Notes: generated from the sequence alone by a model not told the origin. Positions 1-10,974 are shown, counted from the stretch's first letter. The stretch: DNA of 64,000 bases from Verrucomicrobiota bacterium (GCA_021772635.1 JAJFLP010000079.1:1-64000); one strand, 5' to 3'. Made by a program: numbers and translations.

Positions 1-228
1 CGACGGCCGTCTCCTGAACCGAGGATCGCGGGACTCCAACTGCTAAGCCGCAGTGAAAAGAAAGCGATAATATTAGGCACCAGAAAAAACATAGATTAAT
101 AGATTCAGTATGTGTAAACTTTTAGTCAGGACTTGACCAGCTAGGAGTAACTGGTTCAGCGAACTTTTCGTTCGACTTTCGCCGAGAACTCCGCGATTAT
201 TGGTATATATTGTCCCGCTTTTTATTTG

Positions 229-400
229 ATACTGCAAGCAGTACTAATTTTGGGACGACTTTGAACTTATCACCTGAGATCTATGTTGAGCCTAGCGAAA
301 TCCGCCTCGGTGGAAACGATATTTTTTAACCGGCATCATGTCGCGCCATAGCCGACCCAGGCAACGGCGGAAGTCACACGGACGACGCCTGGTCGAAAAC
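229..400. repeat. Dispersed intergenic repeat (long form of the ~93-bp element plus extra arm)
   Basis: ATACTGCAAGCAGTAC start, then ATATTTTTTAACCGGCATCATGTCGCGCCATAGCCG...GGAAGTCACACGGACGACGCCTGGTCGAA, matching the reverse complement of 28455-28595. Confidence 0.7.
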
Positions 401-545
401 TCGAAGGAGTTCGGTAGATAAGGATTCAAGAAGACCGCCCGGTTCTCGATACACGGCGGATAATTCACTGCGCGGCATATCGACGGGACTTCGTTCGTTC
501 GCACAACTTTGATCGACTAATACCAGCGCTTGGAGGATAAAAGAA

Positions 546-2261
546 TTGATGAATGTTGATTACGACTTTACGACAGCTCCGTTCAAACTTGTGGTCGCTT
601 CAGATCACGGTGGGTGGGAGCTTAAAAACGCTTTAGTTGAATATCTTGAAAGCAAGGGAGTGAACGTCGAAGACGTGGGCCCGGAAAGTCATGACCCAGT
701 CGATGACTACCCTGATTTCGCAAATCAACTTTGTCAGCGAATCATCCGTAGCGATGCGGACTCGGGTATTTTGATCTGTCGCACCGGTATCGGAATGTGC
801 ATTAACGCGAATCGCTATCATTTTATCCGTGCAGCGCTCGCGCATTCGGAAGAAAGTGCACGGCTCAGCCGCGAACACAATAACTCTAATGTCCTTGTCA
901 CAGGCGGTAATGGGATTTCACCGGAAGCCATGTTCTCAATCGTAGACACATGGCTTGCCACACCGTTTACAGGGGAAGATCGTCACGTGCGGAGACTGGA
1001 AAAAATTGAGCGCGATTCCAATGATGACATTATGCCGATACGCAGTGTCGATCCAGAGCTCGCACAGTTCCTCGATAACGAGGCACAACGGCAAAGTGAA
1101 ACTATCGAGTTAATCGCGTCCGAGAATATCGTAACGCCAGCAATTCGCGCAGCCCAGGGATCCTGCCTAACGAACAAATACGCTGAGGGTTATCCCGGTA
1201 AACGCTACTATGATGGATGTGAGCATGTCGACGACGTCGAGCGCCTGGCAATCAAACGAGTGCTGCAGATATTCGGCGCGGAATGTGCGAACGTCCAGCC
1301 GCACTCCGGGAGCCAAGCAAATATGGCTGTATATTTCGCACTTCTGGAACCGGGCGACAAAGTTCTTGCGATGGATTTAGCGCACGGCGGGCACTTAACC
1401 CACGGGCATAAGATTAATTTCAGCGGTCGCTTGTACGAGTTCACGGGATACGGTGTCGACCGCGAAACGGAACGAATCGATTATGATAACGTCGAAGCAT
1501 TAGCCCGGGAACATCGGCCGAAGATGCTTCTTGCCGGCGCCAGTGCATATCCTAGAGCGATAGATTTCGCCCGACTTAAGTCAATTGCCGACAGTGTTGA
1601 TGCTTATTTCGTCGTGGATATGGCTCATATTGCCGGACTGGTAGCCGCTGGTATTCATGACAGCCCAGTACCGTACGCCGACGCAGTCACGTCAACGGCG
1701 CATAAAACGCTGCGGGGACCGCGATCGGGATTTATTTTATGCAAGGAGCAGCATTTAAAAAAGATAAACTCTCGTGTTTTCCCGGGCATTCAGGGCGGTC
1801 CGCTAATGCACGTTATAGCGGCGAAGGCTATTTGTTTCAAAGAGGCAATGACAGACGAATTTCAGGCGTATCAGCGGCAGGTAGTCAAGAATGCAAGTTA
1901 TCTCGCGAACGAACTCGCGAAACGCGATTTTCGGATCGTCTCTGGAGGAACGGATAATCACCTTATGCTGGTCGACTTAAGGCCTCTCGGAACGACTGGA
2001 CACGCGGCGGCAACTACTTTGGACACGGCAGGGATTACGGTAAACAAGAATTTGATCCCGTTCGATCCGGAGAAACCAATGGTAACCAGCGGCCTGCGAA
2101 TCGGTACGCCCGCCGTAACAACTCGTGGTATGAAAGAGCCTGAGATGCTGAAAATTGCCGAATGGATCGACACGGTTGTGCGAAACATTGATGATGACGC
2201 GAAGCACCGCGAGATAAGAAACGAGGTTGTTGCGCTTACTCGATCGTTTCCATTGCAGTGA
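546..2261 (+). CDS. Ribose-5-phosphate isomerase B / serine hydroxymethyltransferase fusion
   Basis: N-terminal RpiB ([13 protein letters not shown]...[17 protein letters not shown]) joined in one ORF to SHMT ([20 protein letters not shown]...[18 protein letters not shown]...[12 protein letters not shown]). Confidence 0.93.
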   Translation: MMNVDYDFTTAPFKLVVASDHGGWELKNALVEYLESKGVNVEDVGPESHDPVDDYPDFANQLCQRIIRSDADSGILICRTGIGMCINANRYHFIRAALAHSEESARLSREHNNSNVLVTGGNGISPEAMFSIVDTWLATPFTGEDRHVRRLEKIERDSNDDIMPIRSVDPELAQFLDNEAQRQSETIELIASENIVTPAIRAAQGSCLTNKYAEGYPGKRYYDGCEHVDDVERLAIKRVLQIFGAECANVQPHSGSQANMAVYFALLEPGDKVLAMDLAHGGHLTHGHKINFSGRLYEFTGYGVDRETERIDYDNVEALAREHRPKMLLAGASAYPRAIDFARLKSIADSVDAYFVVDMAHIAGLVAAGIHDSPVPYADAVTSTAHKTLRGPRSGFILCKEQHLKKINSRVFPGIQGGPLMHVIAAKAICFKEAMTDEFQAYQRQVVKNASYLANELAKRDFRIVSGGTDNHLMLVDLRPLGTTGHAAATTLDTAGITVNKNLIPFDPEKPMVTSGLRIGTPAVTTRGMKEPEMLKIAEWIDTVVRNIDDDAKHREIRNEVVALTRSFPLQ

Positions 2262-2467
2262 TTCGGGGTACGTGATTCGTGTTGCGTGATTCGTGTTACG
2301 TGTTTCGGGGTACGTGATTCGTGGTACGTATTGCGTGGTACGTGATGCGTGGTACGTGATGCGTGGTACGTGATGCGTGGTACGTGATGCGTGGTACGTG
2401 ATGCGTGGTACGTGATGCGTGGTGCGTGATGCGTGGTACGTGATGCGTGGTGCGTATTGCGTGAAAC
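2262..2467. repeat. Heptamer/14-mer tandem array (ACGTGATGCGTGGT)
   Basis: Direct reading: repeated acgtgatgcgtggt with degenerate 7-mer NCGTGRT units. Confidence 0.9.
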
Positions 2468-2610
2468 GGACAACCTGACGGGCCCATCAAGAACGTCTAA
2501 CGCGATGATATGATAGAAAGAATCGGTCGTTCCTGGCTTTGATCACAGGTCCCCGGGTTAACGAGACCAAAAGCACGTAACGCGCAATACGTAACACTTA
2601 GGAACTAGCA

Positions 2611-3087
2611 ATGTACGAACAATCATTAGTCATTATTAAACCAGACGGGATTCAACGGCGATTAGCCGCTAAAATTCTCCAGCGATTCGAGGATTCCGGG
2701 TTCAAGATACACGCGATGAAATTCGTACAGCCGACCCGGGAACTGGCGCAGCGTCATTACGCCGAACACGTGAGTAAAGATTTCTATCCACTCGTGGAGG
2801 ATTATATAGTCTCCGGCCCAGTATTGGTTATGGTACTCGGTGCACTCGACGGAATCGCGCGAATACGGACGATGGTCGGAAACACCATACCGTCAAACGC
2901 ACTGCCCGGAACAATCCGCGGAGATTTCGCACACCAGCCGTTGGTTGATGATGACGCCGGACCAGTAAGAAATTTAATTCATGCATCGGCCAATCTGGAA
3001 GAGGCGGCGACGGAAGTCGAGATCTGGTTTTCTGATGAAGAAATTATCGAATACGATCTCATCGACGACAGATTACACAGTCGCTAA
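2611..3087 (+). CDS. ndk: Nucleoside diphosphate kinase
   Basis: SLVIIKPDGIQRRLAAKILQRFEDSGFKI...LPGTIRGDFA...RNLIHASANLEEAATEVEIWF. Confidence 0.9.
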   Translation: MYEQSLVIIKPDGIQRRLAAKILQRFEDSGFKIHAMKFVQPTRELAQRHYAEHVSKDFYPLVEDYIVSGPVLVMVLGALDGIARIRTMVGNTIPSNALPGTIRGDFAHQPLVDDDAGPVRNLIHASANLEEAATEVEIWFSDEEIIEYDLIDDRLHSR

Positions 3088-3190
3088 TATCCTGTCCAAG
3101 ACCTTTTTCGAAGAATTACTGACCTTCCCCTTCCTCTCAAAAGCAATTTCAGTAGTCCAAGCTATCATACCATGCGTGGAGAATTAATTC

Positions 3191-4384
3191 ATGGATTCCC
3201 GGATCTTAATCGAGAGGGTCGAAACATATGTAACCGACTTACTTGACCAACGGCGACACCGCCCGCGGGACATTGTCGCCAAAGCCGGTCTTTTCGTGCT
3301 CTCCCGTATCTATCGATCCATTGTTCAGTTCCGCATCTATATCTACAAGCATCGCATTTTCCGCGACCGGACCCTGGGCTGCCTGGTTGTGAGCATCGGA
3401 AATTTAACCGTCGGGGGGACAGGGAAAACCCCTGTCGTCGAGGTATTCTCGCGAACCCTCGAGAAAAACGGCCGGCGAGTCGCGATCCTAAGCCGTGGTT
3501 ATCGCAATAAGGGAAAGCCATTCGTTGAAAAAATCGTCGACATCCTCTTTAAGAAAAGTGAGGATATTCCGCCGCGTGTTGTTTCCGACGGTCAACGACT
3601 GTTATTAAATTCGGAGATGGCGGGCGATGAACCGTATATGCTCGCGAGCAACCTTAAGGACGTGATCGTACTGGTCGACAAAGATCGCGTCAAAAGTGGT
3701 CGGTACGCTATAAATACGTTCAACGCAGACACGTTGGTCTTAGACGACGGCTTTCAATATCTTCCGCTCAAACCCAGACTGAATATCCTGCTGGTAGACG
3801 CAACCAACCCGTTCCATAACCATCACCTGCTTCCACGCGGACTGCTACGCGAACCAATTAAGAACATTCGTCGGGCAGACTATATTTTCCTTACCAAATC
3901 CAATGGTGGCACGGCGTATCGGCATCTCAAAAAGTTCATCAAGAAGCACAATCAACAGGCTGAAATCATAGAGTGCACGCATCGTCCGCTTTACCTGCAG
4001 AACATCTATTCAAAAGAAATCATCGACTTGAAATATATGAACGGAAAAAGAGTTGCTTCGATATCAGGGATTGCAGCGCCGGAGAGTTTCGAGAAGTTTC
4101 TTCGAACGTTAGGAAGCGAATTGGTGAACACGGCGCGGTATGCGGATCACCACAGGTACACGCAGCAGGAAATAATAGATTTCATTAATCAGTCGATAAG
4201 AAAGGATGCTGAGCTGATACTGACCACTGAGAAAGATGCCGTCCGGTTTCCGATGCTTGATCGACGGGATCTGCCGATACTGCTGATGCGGGTTGAAATC
4301 GATATCCTGAGTGGGCAGGAGAACTTTGATCAATGTATCTCCCGTATTTGCCAGGCACAGCCGGCGAAACAGCGAACGTACTGA
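3191..4384 (+). CDS. lpxK: Tetraacyldisaccharide 4'-kinase
   Basis: [42 protein letters not shown]...[26 protein letters not shown]. Confidence 0.92.
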   Translation: MDSRILIERVETYVTDLLDQRRHRPRDIVAKAGLFVLSRIYRSIVQFRIYIYKHRIFRDRTLGCLVVSIGNLTVGGTGKTPVVEVFSRTLEKNGRRVAILSRGYRNKGKPFVEKIVDILFKKSEDIPPRVVSDGQRLLLNSEMAGDEPYMLASNLKDVIVLVDKDRVKSGRYAINTFNADTLVLDDGFQYLPLKPRLNILLVDATNPFHNHHLLPRGLLREPIKNIRRADYIFLTKSNGGTAYRHLKKFIKKHNQQAEIIECTHRPLYLQNIYSKEIIDLKYMNGKRVASISGIAAPESFEKFLRTLGSELVNTARYADHHRYTQQEIIDFINQSIRKDAELILTTEKDAVRFPMLDRRDLPILLMRVEIDILSGQENFDQCISRICQAQPAKQRTY

Positions 4385-4460
4385 CGTGGGGCGTGATGCG
4401 TATTACGTGGGGCGTGGGCCGTGTTACGTGGGAACACGAATCACGCAATACGAAACACGT
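4378..4460. repeat. Degenerate heptamer repeat (NCGTGNN / reverse complement)
   Basis: acgtggggcgtgatgcgtattacgtggggcgtgggccgtgttacgtgggaacacgaatcacgcaatacgaaacacg. Confidence 0.75.
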
Positions 4461-4471
4461 TTTAGGTTATC

Positions 4472-5173
4472 TTAAAATGAGACAGACACTTCACCGCCGA
4501 GTTTGACTGGTTTAGTAACGAGTTTCAACCCGATCGAATCGTCCCACTGCTGATCCCAGGAACGCAGTAACAGCGGATCCGTGGGCGCGCCCCACTCGTT
4601 CATGTCGATGATGATAATGTCGTCGCGTGATGTAAAATAGATATCTATGACGGTGTCATTCGCCGGCAAAAAATCGCAAATGACTGAGACGAAATCCTTG
4701 GCACTGCACCATAGATGCTGTTGCCTTTTCCCAAGTTTAGGAACGTAGCGATCGAGATATAACTGGGACATTGCGGCGATCTTCCGATCCCGCACGAACA
4801 CGCGGAATTCGCGGTAGCGATCCATTCTACGGTAAGGGTGAAATCCAACACGCTCGGTCTTCTCGCTCTCAAACGCGCCTTGCAGCTTCGCGCTTTCCAG
4901 CAAAATTTGCCATGCGATGGCCCCGGAAGTCACGGCACCGCTGCGTTTCCGAAATGTGTCCGAGTCGGTGGGAGCACAGCAATCTGCGTGCATGAACGTA
5001 CTCCCGGGCAGCATCCCGATAGCGTGATCAAGCTTTGATACGAATTTCGTAACAACCTTTGATGACCGGGTCTTGTCCTGAATCGCTTTGATCTCATCGT
5101 CTGTTAATCGAACGAAAACCGTAGGGAAGGTGTAGTTTCCGAGAGATGTATACCAATCACTAATGCATTTCAT
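4472..5173 (-). CDS. CDC123/D123-like ATP-grasp family protein
   Basis: CISDWY...FPTVFVRLTDDEIKAI; FMHADCCAPTDSDTF (cf. F.KLNWSAPKDA); RMDRYREFRVFVRDRKIAAMSQLYLDRYVP; VIDIYFTSRDDIIIIDMNEWGAPTDPLLLRSWDQ, matching the CDC123 motif order. Confidence 0.75.
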   Translation of the reverse strand: MKCISDWYTSLGNYTFPTVFVRLTDDEIKAIQDKTRSSKVVTKFVSKLDHAIGMLPGSTFMHADCCAPTDSDTFRKRSGAVTSGAIAWQILLESAKLQGAFESEKTERVGFHPYRRMDRYREFRVFVRDRKIAAMSQLYLDRYVPKLGKRQQHLWCSAKDFVSVICDFLPANDTVIDIYFTSRDDIIIIDMNEWGAPTDPLLLRSWDQQWDDSIGLKLVTKPVKLGGEVSVSF

Positions 5174-5393
5174 AGCCTAGTTTTCCCGTTTGTTCATTTT
5201 TTCGAGTGGCTGTTCGCGGTTGATCTCACTAAATTTAGACCGCGAGTAGTCCAATTTTTTGACGACATGGTATAGTACCTGCGATTAACGGATAAACACG
5301 TCGATTAGACCACAAGCAATCGAATTTTCAAATGACGCGTCGCTTATTCCGCACGGGATTTGAACAAAAAGGCAATCAGAATATTACCTATAA

Positions 5394-7568
5394 ATGAGTA
5401 TCGTACCTAAGATATCGTTTACTGAAAACAGCCGTGAATCGTACGTGACGGCGATTCTCCTGCTGCTGACGGCTGCTTGCGTGCTCGTCCGCGCGGGCGA
5501 TTACCTATCCGGAACCGGGCCGGTCGGGAACGATTCTTCTTCGCACATCGTCGCAATCTCGACACTCGCTGACTATATCAAAAGCGGACAATTTCACTTC
5601 TGGAACCCGAACTTTAATCTCGGATTTCCACTGGCCCATTATTATCAGCCACTTCCCTATGTCATTACGGCCTTTACCTCCATCGTAATCGGCGGTCCGG
5701 ACGCGGCCGTAACAGCGTATAAACTATGGGTTTGCATCCTTCTGGCACTGACCCCTTTCTGCTATTATTTCGCGTTCTCCAGGTTAGGCCTGAATCGGTA
5801 TACAGCGTTATTGGCTGCGTTATTTTCCGGGACAATATCAAGTATCAACGACTTCGGGCTATCGACGGCGGCGTATTTCCATCTCGGGCTGTATTCAGTG
5901 TTGTTCGGCGCGGTTTTTCTCCCATGTGCTTTTACTGAATGCATTAGATATATCCGCGGAGACGGACGTGTTTCTTTGGCGATCGTCACCCTGGTCGGTC
6001 TCTACTTCTCGCACTCGTTTATGGGGACCGCCCTTATTCCGCTGCTTATTCTTTCGAGTTTAGTCTACGGACCGCGGAACGAATTCTACAGCCGATTTTT
6101 CCGCCTAAGCATATTGGGGGTTCTATTTATAGTACTTACGGCGTTTTGGACGATTCCGATGCTGCTGACAATGAAATACATGGGGGGATGGCCCTGGGTC
6201 TCAACCGAGCACATGCACGGCGTCGGAATGCTGGAGGTTCTCTCTCGATTCTTCGCTGGTGACTTTACAGATTCAGGGCGGTTCCCAATAATTTTATGCC
6301 TGTCGTTGGGAGGCATTGTATTTGCCCAGCTAAACTTTCGAAGGCAACCGCTGTTTCGAGTTATTACGCTCGGATTCCTGCTGATGATATTTTTCCTGGC
6401 AGGCCGGACCACATTCGGCGCTGCGGTAAATTGGGTGTACCCTCCGAATTTCACCTTACCAATGGAGCGTTATATCTGCATGCTGGATTTCTTCGCGATC
6501 CTCCTCGCGGCGATCGGCGGAAACTGGCTTATCGAATCGATGAAATCGCGATTTAACCTAAGGTGGTGTCTGCCGCTGCTGTTGACGGTCCAGATAGCAT
6601 TACCTGCTTTGGTTTATTGGAATGCAAGGCTTGAAAAGGGATTAAGGACTCGGGGAGACAGGACCGATGAATCAGATTTCAAGGCAATCGTCAAAGCCTT
6701 AGCCGATGAAGACGATCCGGGTCGGTATTATACGAGTAAACACCTGGGACTAAAGAACCACTGGGATATGTATCTACCTGCGATGTACTCCAAAAAACCC
6801 GGCGGCGTAAGTTACGGCAGCGGTTATCACGATTCCCTGAATTTCTTTTACCTCGACAATCTACGGCCAAAGAATCAGCGGTACCTTCGGGAGCTCTTAC
6901 GGTTGTATAATATCCGATACTTGCTCGCCAATCACGATGATCCGATTCCGTTCCTGAGTTCAGATATAATCGCTAATGCCGGAGATTATACGCTCCGTCG
7001 AGTTACGGGGGATTACGGATATTTCCAGCTTATTGGAGAACCCGCGGCGATGAAAACGGGGACGCCACGTTCGGCACGGCGATTCATCCGCGAATGGACG
7101 AACAAGAAATACCCGCGAGGCAAGCCATTTCTCAGAACGCTCCTTCCTATTAAAGCGGGTTTTCATATTGGCGGCGGCGATTCAGCGCTGGGTGTCGCTG
7201 AGTACGCCTCAATTGAATTGAAGGGGCAAGATTTCGTCCGCCCCAAAGATCCGGGGGAGACTTCGCAAGAACTCGCGGAGAATCGGAAGTTTACGAGTAC
7301 GGTAACGGTTGACAGCCAGAATACATGGTTGATTCTTAAAGTGACGATGCACCCGTTTTGGAATGCGTTCGTTGACGGGGAGAAAGTTGATATCTACGGT
7401 GTATCCCCGGCGTTCATGGGAATTCCTGTGCAACCGGGAGAACACGAGGTAGTGTTCGAATACCGTAATCCGACGTTTCAAAAACGGTTGCTCATTCTCG
7501 CGATTGCCTGTCTGGGCGCCGTGGTATACACCGATCTGCGCCGAGCTCAATGCGACCGGGTCTGTTGA
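5394..7568 (+). CDS. Large polytopic membrane protein (YfhO / 6-pyruvoyl-tetrahydropterin-synthase-related domain type)
   Basis: Many TM segments, GNDSSSHIVAISTLADYIKSGQFHFWNPNFNLGFPLAHYYQPL N-terminal motif; C-terminal soluble part NAFVDGEKVDIYGVSPAFMGIPVQPGEHEVVFEY. Confidence 0.75.
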   Translation: MSIVPKISFTENSRESYVTAILLLLTAACVLVRAGDYLSGTGPVGNDSSSHIVAISTLADYIKSGQFHFWNPNFNLGFPLAHYYQPLPYVITAFTSIVIGGPDAAVTAYKLWVCILLALTPFCYYFAFSRLGLNRYTALLAALFSGTISSINDFGLSTAAYFHLGLYSVLFGAVFLPCAFTECIRYIRGDGRVSLAIVTLVGLYFSHSFMGTALIPLLILSSLVYGPRNEFYSRFFRLSILGVLFIVLTAFWTIPMLLTMKYMGGWPWVSTEHMHGVGMLEVLSRFFAGDFTDSGRFPIILCLSLGGIVFAQLNFRRQPLFRVITLGFLLMIFFLAGRTTFGAAVNWVYPPNFTLPMERYICMLDFFAILLAAIGGNWLIESMKSRFNLRWCLPLLLTVQIALPALVYWNARLEKGLRTRGDRTDESDFKAIVKALADEDDPGRYYTSKHLGLKNHWDMYLPAMYSKKPGGVSYGSGYHDSLNFFYLDNLRPKNQRYLRELLRLYNIRYLLANHDDPIPFLSSDIIANAGDYTLRRVTGDYGYFQLIGEPAAMKTGTPRSARRFIREWTNKKYPRGKPFLRTLLPIKAGFHIGGGDSALGVAEYASIELKGQDFVRPKDPGETSQELAENRKFTSTVTVDSQNTWLILKVTMHPFWNAFVDGEKVDIYGVSPAFMGIPVQPGEHEVVFEYRNPTFQKRLLILAIACLGAVVYTDLRRAQCDRVC

Positions 7569-7888
7569 TGGGAAAGGAACGCTAAACCGTCGTCGCCAGA
7601 GGCTATGTCGAGTCAGGCGCGCGAACTCCAATACTGCTAGTATCGAACGATCTTTCCGAAAATCTACGACTCCCTTAATTCAGAACCTGGCAGCCAAACA
7701 GCGTAGGATTATCCCTACGAAAAATAAAGAAGAATTCCGACACAATTTAATTTACAAACCCCTTTAATTTCAAGCCTTTACAGATATTGTATATTCTATA
7801 ATCTAAGGCAACGGAAATATTAAATTTTTAAGCGTTCAGAATATTCGTTCGCGTGTATCCCTTCAATCCACAAGACGCAGAGGCTAAA

Positions 7889-8776
7889 ATGAATTCGATT
7901 CGTCAAACACGAAACCCGCAACTGCTGAGGTTAGCGGGTGACAGGATTTCCGGTTATACAGAATCTAACCCCAGCGGAGGTTTTAGGATTTCGGTGCTCT
8001 GTCTGTTTGCGCTCGTGTTATCGTGCGGGTTATCATACTCCGGGACCATTATCGAATTGGATCTGACCGGCCGCATACAGTCCGAAGGGGGAACGCCAAG
8101 TCTCCATGGATTCGGTGCATATGGGCTTTATTTAGGGGAGGATTTCGACAGTGGTCTGACAGGTCAGTACACCAATTGGAACTGGGATGCACTCCGCATG
8201 GCGATATTCGACAACGGCGACGCGAATATATCCGGGACAATAACCAGACACGACAGCTCCGTTTGGACCATGAATATAGACCTATTCGGCCTGGAGTTGA
8301 AAGGCGATGTCTTCAACGGTCAATCCACGGCCTACGAGGATATGGTCGCCGACCTTCTTGCCAGTGAAGAACATGGTGCGGGGCTCGAATGGAACAGCCT
8401 TTCCATGGGGTTGACCGCTCCCTATACTACATCTGTCCCGCTAACTGGCTGGACCGGATTGGCGATGCCAAACCCGGTAGAATACGGTGAGGGCGCCGGT
8501 TCCGGAAGCGGCAGTGGTTCCGGAGGTGGTCACGATAATGTTGCTGAATTGCATTTTGATACCGGCCGCGGTCTAAGTTTCGAAGCGTGGTACGAGAATA
8601 GTCTGAACTCCGGCTCTTATCAGGTAGGCGATACGAAAGCGAACGCCTTCCTCCTTCCGGGTACTCCTGACTCTCCAGTCCCGGAACCTTCCGTATGGGC
8701 GTTAATCACGCTGGGTGCGCTTGCGATAATCCTACGTAAAAAGCGAGGCCTCGGCACCGCCAAATCCCAGGCTTAG
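7889..8776 (+). CDS. PEP-CTERM sorting domain protein
   Basis: C-terminus SPVPEPSVWALITLGALAIILRKKRG; Gly/Ser linker GAGSGSGSGSGGG; ORF extends to 7853 via GTG, ATG at 7889. Confidence 0.85.
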   Translation: MNSIRQTRNPQLLRLAGDRISGYTESNPSGGFRISVLCLFALVLSCGLSYSGTIIELDLTGRIQSEGGTPSLHGFGAYGLYLGEDFDSGLTGQYTNWNWDALRMAIFDNGDANISGTITRHDSSVWTMNIDLFGLELKGDVFNGQSTAYEDMVADLLASEEHGAGLEWNSLSMGLTAPYTTSVPLTGWTGLAMPNPVEYGEGAGSGSGSGSGGGHDNVAELHFDTGRGLSFEAWYENSLNSGSYQVGDTKANAFLLPGTPDSPVPEPSVWALITLGALAIILRKKRGLGTAKSQA

Positions 8777-9066
8777 TCCACCACGAAATTGACCGAACAA
8801 GCGCCTCCGTCCTTTCTACGAATCCTGATTGCCGATGTCGAAAAGGTTCCATTATCTTCAGCCGGTGTCGGACTTCAGCCGAATTCGACGACGGTGGACG
8901 GTCTACGCCAAGTCCGAATATCAGCCTCTGCTGACACATAATAGGACCTCGATTTTCGACGTGTTTTAAAATCCCAAATCGTCAGCCGAATTCTCGGAGC
9001 GAGAATGAGACGGGCCCCGTGAATACGGGGCAACATAGTTCCAATCGAAAACTTGTCTCGCCATAG

Positions 9067-9162
9067 CTATACTAAACGCCTTCGAGTTTTCGAATTATCG
9101 TTCGGCATCCTATACGCAGTTACTTGCAAGTCGTCCAAAAATTGTACTGCTTGCAGTATAAG
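9067..9162. repeat. ~93-bp TATAC-ended intergenic element
   Basis: tatactaaacgccttcgagttttcgaattatcgttcgg...gtccaaaaattgtactgcttgcagtata. Confidence 0.8.
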
Positions 9163-9208
9163 AGCGGAGCGAAAGCGACGGCGGGTCAAAACTGCGCGTA
9201 TGCCTCCC

Positions 9209-10516
9209 CTATTCCTCACGCCCGTCATCGGGCTCCGAGTGCTTCTCGATCAAATCAGTCACAGTTTCCTGCCAGACCGACTTACGCCAGGCTTTCGACC
9301 GCGCTTCCAGAGCAAAGAATTGTCCTATCAGAAGCGTCACAATGACAGTAGACCATATCCACGCACGATGTTTTTTGCGCGCGATTCGATCATCGACCCA
9401 AACAGCAAAGAAGATTAAAAATAAGGGTATCACGGGAATTAACCAGCGAAACCCAATACACATGCCACCGTAGTTCGTGGTTTTGAATATATAGAGTAAG
9501 ATCATGGCCACACCTGCGCCTGCGATCGCTAGCGTTTCGCGAAACAGATGATCGCGATTCTTCAGAATTCGAATCTTCGCGAATAGGGCGGGTATAAGTG
9601 CCGGAGTCATACTGTAGATACCATGGTGTCCAATCAGAGAATGCAGTGCATAGATTAATTTCGGTTCATCGATGGAGTCGAATTCATCCGGGGATTTCCA
9701 GTAGGACCCGGCATAGTGGTAAAGTTCTCCACGTAGATAGATCGGAACGATTGAACCGGTTGAAAGATAGGTAAGGACCAGATTTGCCGCGAGCGGCAAA
9801 GCGGCGATCGGAAGAAAGATCTGCAGAGTTCGACGCCGGTCGGTGCCGATTAGATAGACAGCGATACCACACGTGATGATCGCCGACGGAATATCCAATG
9901 TGGGGAGTAGCCCAAGAAAAAATCCCGATAGAATCCAGTCGCAGACTGTTGAATCGTGTTCGATACCAATCCGAAACGCATAGTAGACGCCAATCATCGC
10001 CGCGGCGGCAGCGGGCGTATGATTATTTAGTTCGGTCGCGTATCCGATTCCGAAGAATCCGAATCCCAATACGCCTAACCCTGCGATGACCGCAGACTCC
10101 GAGAGCCTGAATAATAGCAATAGTTTGTAGAAGTAAATCAGCAGGAAGGCGAAAGGGACAGCGCCCATTATCAGATTGCAGAACCATACGACATTCTTCT
10201 CATTATCCACGATGTCATTTCCGGTCGCGACGCGGTAGAGCCAGTACACTCCCGCGGTCAGCGTCGGAAGCATCGGCGGTTTACTGGAATAATAGTGCTC
10301 TCCAATTTTGACTTTATCGACAGCCCACCTTCCCTTATACCGCGTGTCATCTATCTTAAAGGTCCCGTAGTTGACCAAAGCCTCGACGGTCGCGAACCGG
10401 CTTCCCGGATTCGTGTATCGAATAGACCCGTCCCGGGTATACGACGCGATGCCGCCGATGCTCAGCGTGATAAGTATTAACGCGATTATAGTGGTCGAGT
10501 TCGTTCTTTCAGGCAT
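9209..10516 (-). CDS. Polytopic membrane protein, GT39/ArnT-like glycosyltransferase
   Basis: N-terminal TM then YTRDGSIRYTNPGSRFATVEALVNYGTFKIDDTRY..KVKIGEHYYSSKPPMLPTLTAGVYWLY; multiple TM helices. Confidence 0.65.
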   Translation of the reverse strand: MPERTNSTTIIALILITLSIGGIASYTRDGSIRYTNPGSRFATVEALVNYGTFKIDDTRYKGRWAVDKVKIGEHYYSSKPPMLPTLTAGVYWLYRVATGNDIVDNEKNVVWFCNLIMGAVPFAFLLIYFYKLLLLFRLSESAVIAGLGVLGFGFFGIGYATELNNHTPAAAAAMIGVYYAFRIGIEHDSTVCDWILSGFFLGLLPTLDIPSAIITCGIAVYLIGTDRRRTLQIFLPIAALPLAANLVLTYLSTGSIVPIYLRGELYHYAGSYWKSPDEFDSIDEPKLIYALHSLIGHHGIYSMTPALIPALFAKIRILKNRDHLFRETLAIAGAGVAMILLYIFKTTNYGGMCIGFRWLIPVIPLFLIFFAVWVDDRIARKKHRAWIWSTVIVTLLIGQFFALEARSKAWRKSVWQETVTDLIEKHSEPDDGREE

Positions 10517-10532
10517 GATTGGTAGGTGACGT

Positions 10533-10622
10533 GGTTGCGTGTTCCGTGTTCCGTGTTCCGTGTTCCGTGTTACGTGTTGCGTGTTACGTGTTGCGTGTCG
10601 GGTGTTACGTGTTGCGTGCTCC
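10533..10622. repeat. Heptamer array (TGTTNCG)
   Basis: gcgtgttccgtgttccgtgttccgtgttccgtgttacgtgttgcgtgttacgtgttgcgtg. Confidence 0.85.
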
Positions 10623-10731
10623 TTAGCTGAGTACTTTATCGTCTATACCGGTCGATTTTCAATGATTCCTTTATATATTGGTACGAACACATAGTGGTGT
10701 CTTATACGAATATACTCCTGGGAGGCATAAG

Positions 10732-10974
10732 ATGGTTAGAACCCAAATCTACTTAACCGAATACGAGCGCCAAGCGTTATCCGACATTTCAATGACCACC
10801 GTAAAGAAGCTATGTGAATTGATCAGAGAAGCCGTTAGTACGTATATAAGTAACCGTAAATCTAAAAGCTGCCAAGCGATTCTTAAGCCTATGATAGGTG
10901 TTTGGAAAGATCATCGTACCTTAGTGGGCCTAAGAGGAATTCGTGCGGAATGGGATCGGGTATCGTCACAATGA
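10732..10974 (+). CDS. Ribbon-helix-helix (CopG-type) DNA-binding protein, no adjacent toxin
   Basis: MVRTQIYLTEYERQALSDISMTTVKKLCELIREAVSTYI; GGAGG 7 nt before ATG. Confidence 0.75.
   Translation: MVRTQIYLTEYERQALSDISMTTVKKLCELIREAVSTYISNRKSKSCQAILKPMIGVWKDHRTLVGLRGIRAEWDRVSSQ

Noticed and set aside
292-504. 70-aa minus-strand ORF
   Set aside because: Falls in a dispersed intergenic repeat also found inverted at 28455-28595
2262-2467. Possible CRISPR-like array
   Set aside because: Contiguous 7/14-bp tandem units without spacers; not a CRISPR
1958-2490. ORFs encoding (R/I)THHxSRTTHHxPR repeats on the minus strand (1958-2473, 2296-2490)
   Set aside because: Translation of the noncoding heptamer array and antisense of glyA; low-complexity artefact
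9053-9418. 121-aa plus-strand ORF
   Set aside because: Lies in an intergenic repeat and antisense to the 9209-10516 membrane protein
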